Source: Deltaproteobacteria bacterium
GTDB taxonomy: Bacteria; Desulfobacterota; Desulfobacteria; Desulfobacterales; ETH-SRB1
Direction: 5' to 3'
DNA length: 6,215 nt
Assembly: GCA_030627405.1 (NCBI GenBank)
Contig: DAOUSD010000116.1
Span: 1-6,215 of the forward strand
Made by a program: the position numbers and the translations under genes. The notes under the pieces were generated by a model that searched no databases, was not told where the DNA came from, and saw only the letters and a program-made list of their open reading frames with translations. Positions 5,604-6,215 of this stretch are shown piece by piece (the first letter of the stretch is position 1; every line of letters begins with the position of its first letter).

Positions 5604-5632
5604 AACCGGAACCGGCCTAATCGGTTCCGGTT
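5604..5632. terminator. Perfect 11-bp stem-loop closing the transposon operon
   Basis: AACCGGAACCG (5604-5614) and CGGTTCCGGTT (5622-5632) pair perfectly around the 7-nt loop GCCTAAT, six nucleotides after the stop of the 57-residue gene. The stem is strong, but the tail is AAAATAATTT rather than a run of T, so termination may be incomplete. It could also serve the minus-strand gene ending at 5685. Confidence 0.55.
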
Positions 5633-5676
5633 AAAATAATTTGAAAAATTTTCATGTGGTTCAAAATAATTAGAAA
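5633..5676 (+). repeat. Direct repeat pair in the right flank of the transposon
   Basis: AAAATAATTTGAAA (5633-5646) and AAAATAATTAGAAA (5663-5676) differ at one base and start exactly 30 bp apart. Repeated short motifs near the end are typical of transposase binding sites in Mu/Tn7-like elements. Low-complexity AT sequence makes chance possible, and no clear inverted copy was found on the left side. Confidence 0.4.
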
Positions 5677-5678
5677 TT

Positions 5679-5702
5679 AGCGGTTTATTTAATCTGGAAA
5701 TC
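5679..5702 (-). repeat. Candidate right terminal inverted repeat of the transposon
   Basis: Partner of 2589-2612 (19 of 24 matches as an inverted repeat). It overlaps the last codons of the minus-strand membrane protein gene. If it is a true end, the transposon supplies that gene's stop codon and the original C-terminus has been replaced. No target duplication was found. Confidence 0.3.
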
Positions 5703-6047
5703 AACAAATGGAAGCCAATCCATCGACCTCTCTAAACGTATCAATTGATTAAGCCGCAAATTCGTATCTACACGAATCCTCTTCAGCAACCTGAATCCTA
5801 ATGAAGAAGCTATAATACCAACGACACAAAGAAGCGTGGTAAAATATCTGAGAGGAGCCAAATTTTCTTTGAGCGCATATCCTAATAAAGCTGTCGCTGC
5901 TGGCAATAGGAATGAATTAAATGAAAGGAAGATTCTATAATTATCAACCCAGCGCGAATGATAATGCTGCAAGGTATTTGACAATAAGTTGTACAAATCC
6001 CAATTGAAATCATGTTTATTTGGGGGTGGTATGGGATTAGTTTTCAT
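5685..6047 (-). CDS. Small two-helix membrane protein of unknown function
   Basis: 120 residues. An N-terminal polar part (1-37) is followed by a first membrane helix at about 39-59 (IFLSFNSFLLPAATALLGYA), a short loop, a second at about 67-88 (around TTLLCVVGIIASSLGF), and a basic tail RLLKRIRVDTNLRLNQLIRL that should be cytoplasmic. The layout recalls the small two-helix membrane proteins often carried in integron cassettes and mobile DNA (RipA-like or SLATT-like), but the family is not firmly recognised. There is no Shine-Dalgarno before the ATG, which is common in cassette genes. The start lies 21 bp from an attC site, and the gene is oriented opposite to the direction in which that attC is read. 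The C-terminus may have been altered by the transposon, because its last codons fall in a candidate terminal repeat. Confidence 0.75.
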   Translation of the reverse strand: MKTNPIPPPNKHDFNWDLYNLLSNTLQHYHSRWVDNYRIFLSFNSFLLPAATALLGYALKENLAPLRYFTTLLCVVGIIASSLGFRLLKRIRVDTNLRLNQLIRLERSMDWLPFVDFQIK

Positions 6048-6068
6048 TTAAAAGCTTTTTTGTCTACC

Positions 6069-6123
6069 CGCTAACGGCTGAACTGTGCGGCGCGGCTTTT
6101 TGCGTCCGCACCAGTGAATGGTT
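6069..6123 (+). other. Integron attC recombination site, interrupted at its crossover triplet
   Basis: R'' box CGCTAAC (6069-6075) and the GTT of the R' box (6121-6123) flank an imperfect palindrome. ACTGTGCGGCGC (6082-6093) pairs with GCG, CCGCAC and AGT (6102-6115), leaving T6105 and C6112 unpaired. Those two extrahelical bases are six paired bases apart on the same arm, exactly as in well-known attC sites such as that of aadA1. The unpaired spacers (GGCTGA on the left, GAAT on the right) also fit. IntI integrases recognise this folded single strand and cut after the G of GTT. The rest of R' is replaced by an intron beginning at 6124. Confidence 0.85.
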
Positions 6124-6215
6124 GTGTGCCGGGCACGGCCCGGCTGCTAAATGGTGCTATCTGGAATAGTGACACATATTTCAGGTAAAGTCCAGACCCA
6201 GCCTGATGGAGGCGA
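6124..6215 (+). mobile_element. Group II intron, class C (IIC-attC type), 5' end only
   Basis: The sequence begins with the group II 5' signature GTGYG and continues GTGTGCCGGGCACGG, which matches closely, from memory, the start of class C introns such as that of Oceanobacillus iheyensis (GUGUGCCCGGCAUGG). Further on, GGTAAAGTCCAGA (6184-6196) corresponds to the domain I segment that reads GGUGAGAGUCCC in that intron, and GATGGAGGCGA resembles its GAAGGC segment. Class C introns insert just downstream of a stem-loop, and the IIC-attC subgroup uses attC sites with insertion after a TTGTT-like motif; here it follows TGGTT directly after the attC stem. The catalytic domains, reverse transcriptase gene and 3' end lie beyond the window. 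Confidence 0.8.

Larger units (their letters stand above)
2684..5632 (+). mobile_element. Mu/TniA-type transposition module (core; outer ends not fixed)
   Basis: Four plus-strand genes with short spacing: zinc-ribbon protein, DD(35)E transposase with a Mu-type C-terminal domain, AAA+ ATPase of the ExeA/TniB/MuB kind overlapping the transposase by 8 nt, and a 57-residue protein. A terminator-like hairpin lies before the module and a strong stem-loop after it. The transposase plus ATPase pair is the hallmark of Mu, Tn7 and Tn5053/Tn552-like elements, in which the ATPase selects the target and activates the transposase. The coordinates given are those of the structured leader and the trailing stem-loop; the true ends should be 20-150 bp further out. 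All four genes look intact, so the element may be active. Confidence 0.75.

Noticed and set aside
2404..5698. ATCTGGA at 2404-2410 and 5692-5698 as a target site duplication
   Set aside because: A 7-bp match is expected by chance over these distances, and the sequences just inside show no inverted repeat.

Overview
The window looks like accessory DNA from an AT-rich member of the Desulfobacterota (sulfate-reducer type deltaproteobacteria). The lineage call rests on recognition from memory: a small gene resembling the DVU0772 family, a PAS-type sigma-54 activator with a cysteine-rich PAS loop, and a transposase/ATPase module of a style common in that phylum. No database search was possible.

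Layout. (1) 1-443: a type II toxin-antitoxin pair, made of the 3' end of a ParD-like antitoxin and a complete RelE/ParE-like toxin. (2) 574-2483: a sigma-54 enhancer-binding protein on the + strand, meeting tail-to-tail (26 nt overlap) a DVU0772-like gene on the - strand. That small gene has a near-perfect -24/-12 promoter (TGGCAC-N5-TTGCA). A set of TGTCTC/GAGACA sites lies at about -114 to -155 from its predicted start, where an activator would bind. The simplest reading is that the adjacent activator controls it. (3) About 2600-5640: a Mu/TniA/TnsB-style transposition module with four genes in one direction: a zinc-ribbon protein, a DD(35)E transposase, an ExeA/TniB/MuB-like AAA+ ATPase overlapping it by 8 nt, and a 57-residue helical protein. 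Hairpins lie on both sides. The exact ends are not settled. An imperfect 24-bp inverted repeat (2589-2612 and 5679-5702) is only a candidate. (4) 5685-6215: integron-type DNA. A small two-helix membrane protein gene on the - strand is followed by an attC recombination site with the canonical fold (12 bp stem, two extrahelical bases six nucleotides apart). Exactly at its GTT crossover triplet begins the 5' end of a class C group II intron (GTGTGCCGGGCACGG...), which runs off the window.

Taken together, this is a mobile-element landing zone: an integron cassette fragment whose attC is split by a group IIC-attC intron, a Mu-like transposon beside it, and a toxin-antitoxin pair upstream. The sigma-54 regulatory pair in the middle is the part most likely to be ordinary chromosomal cargo. 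The strongest items for follow-up are the attC/intron junction, the activator-promoter pair, and the four-gene transposon with its structured leader.
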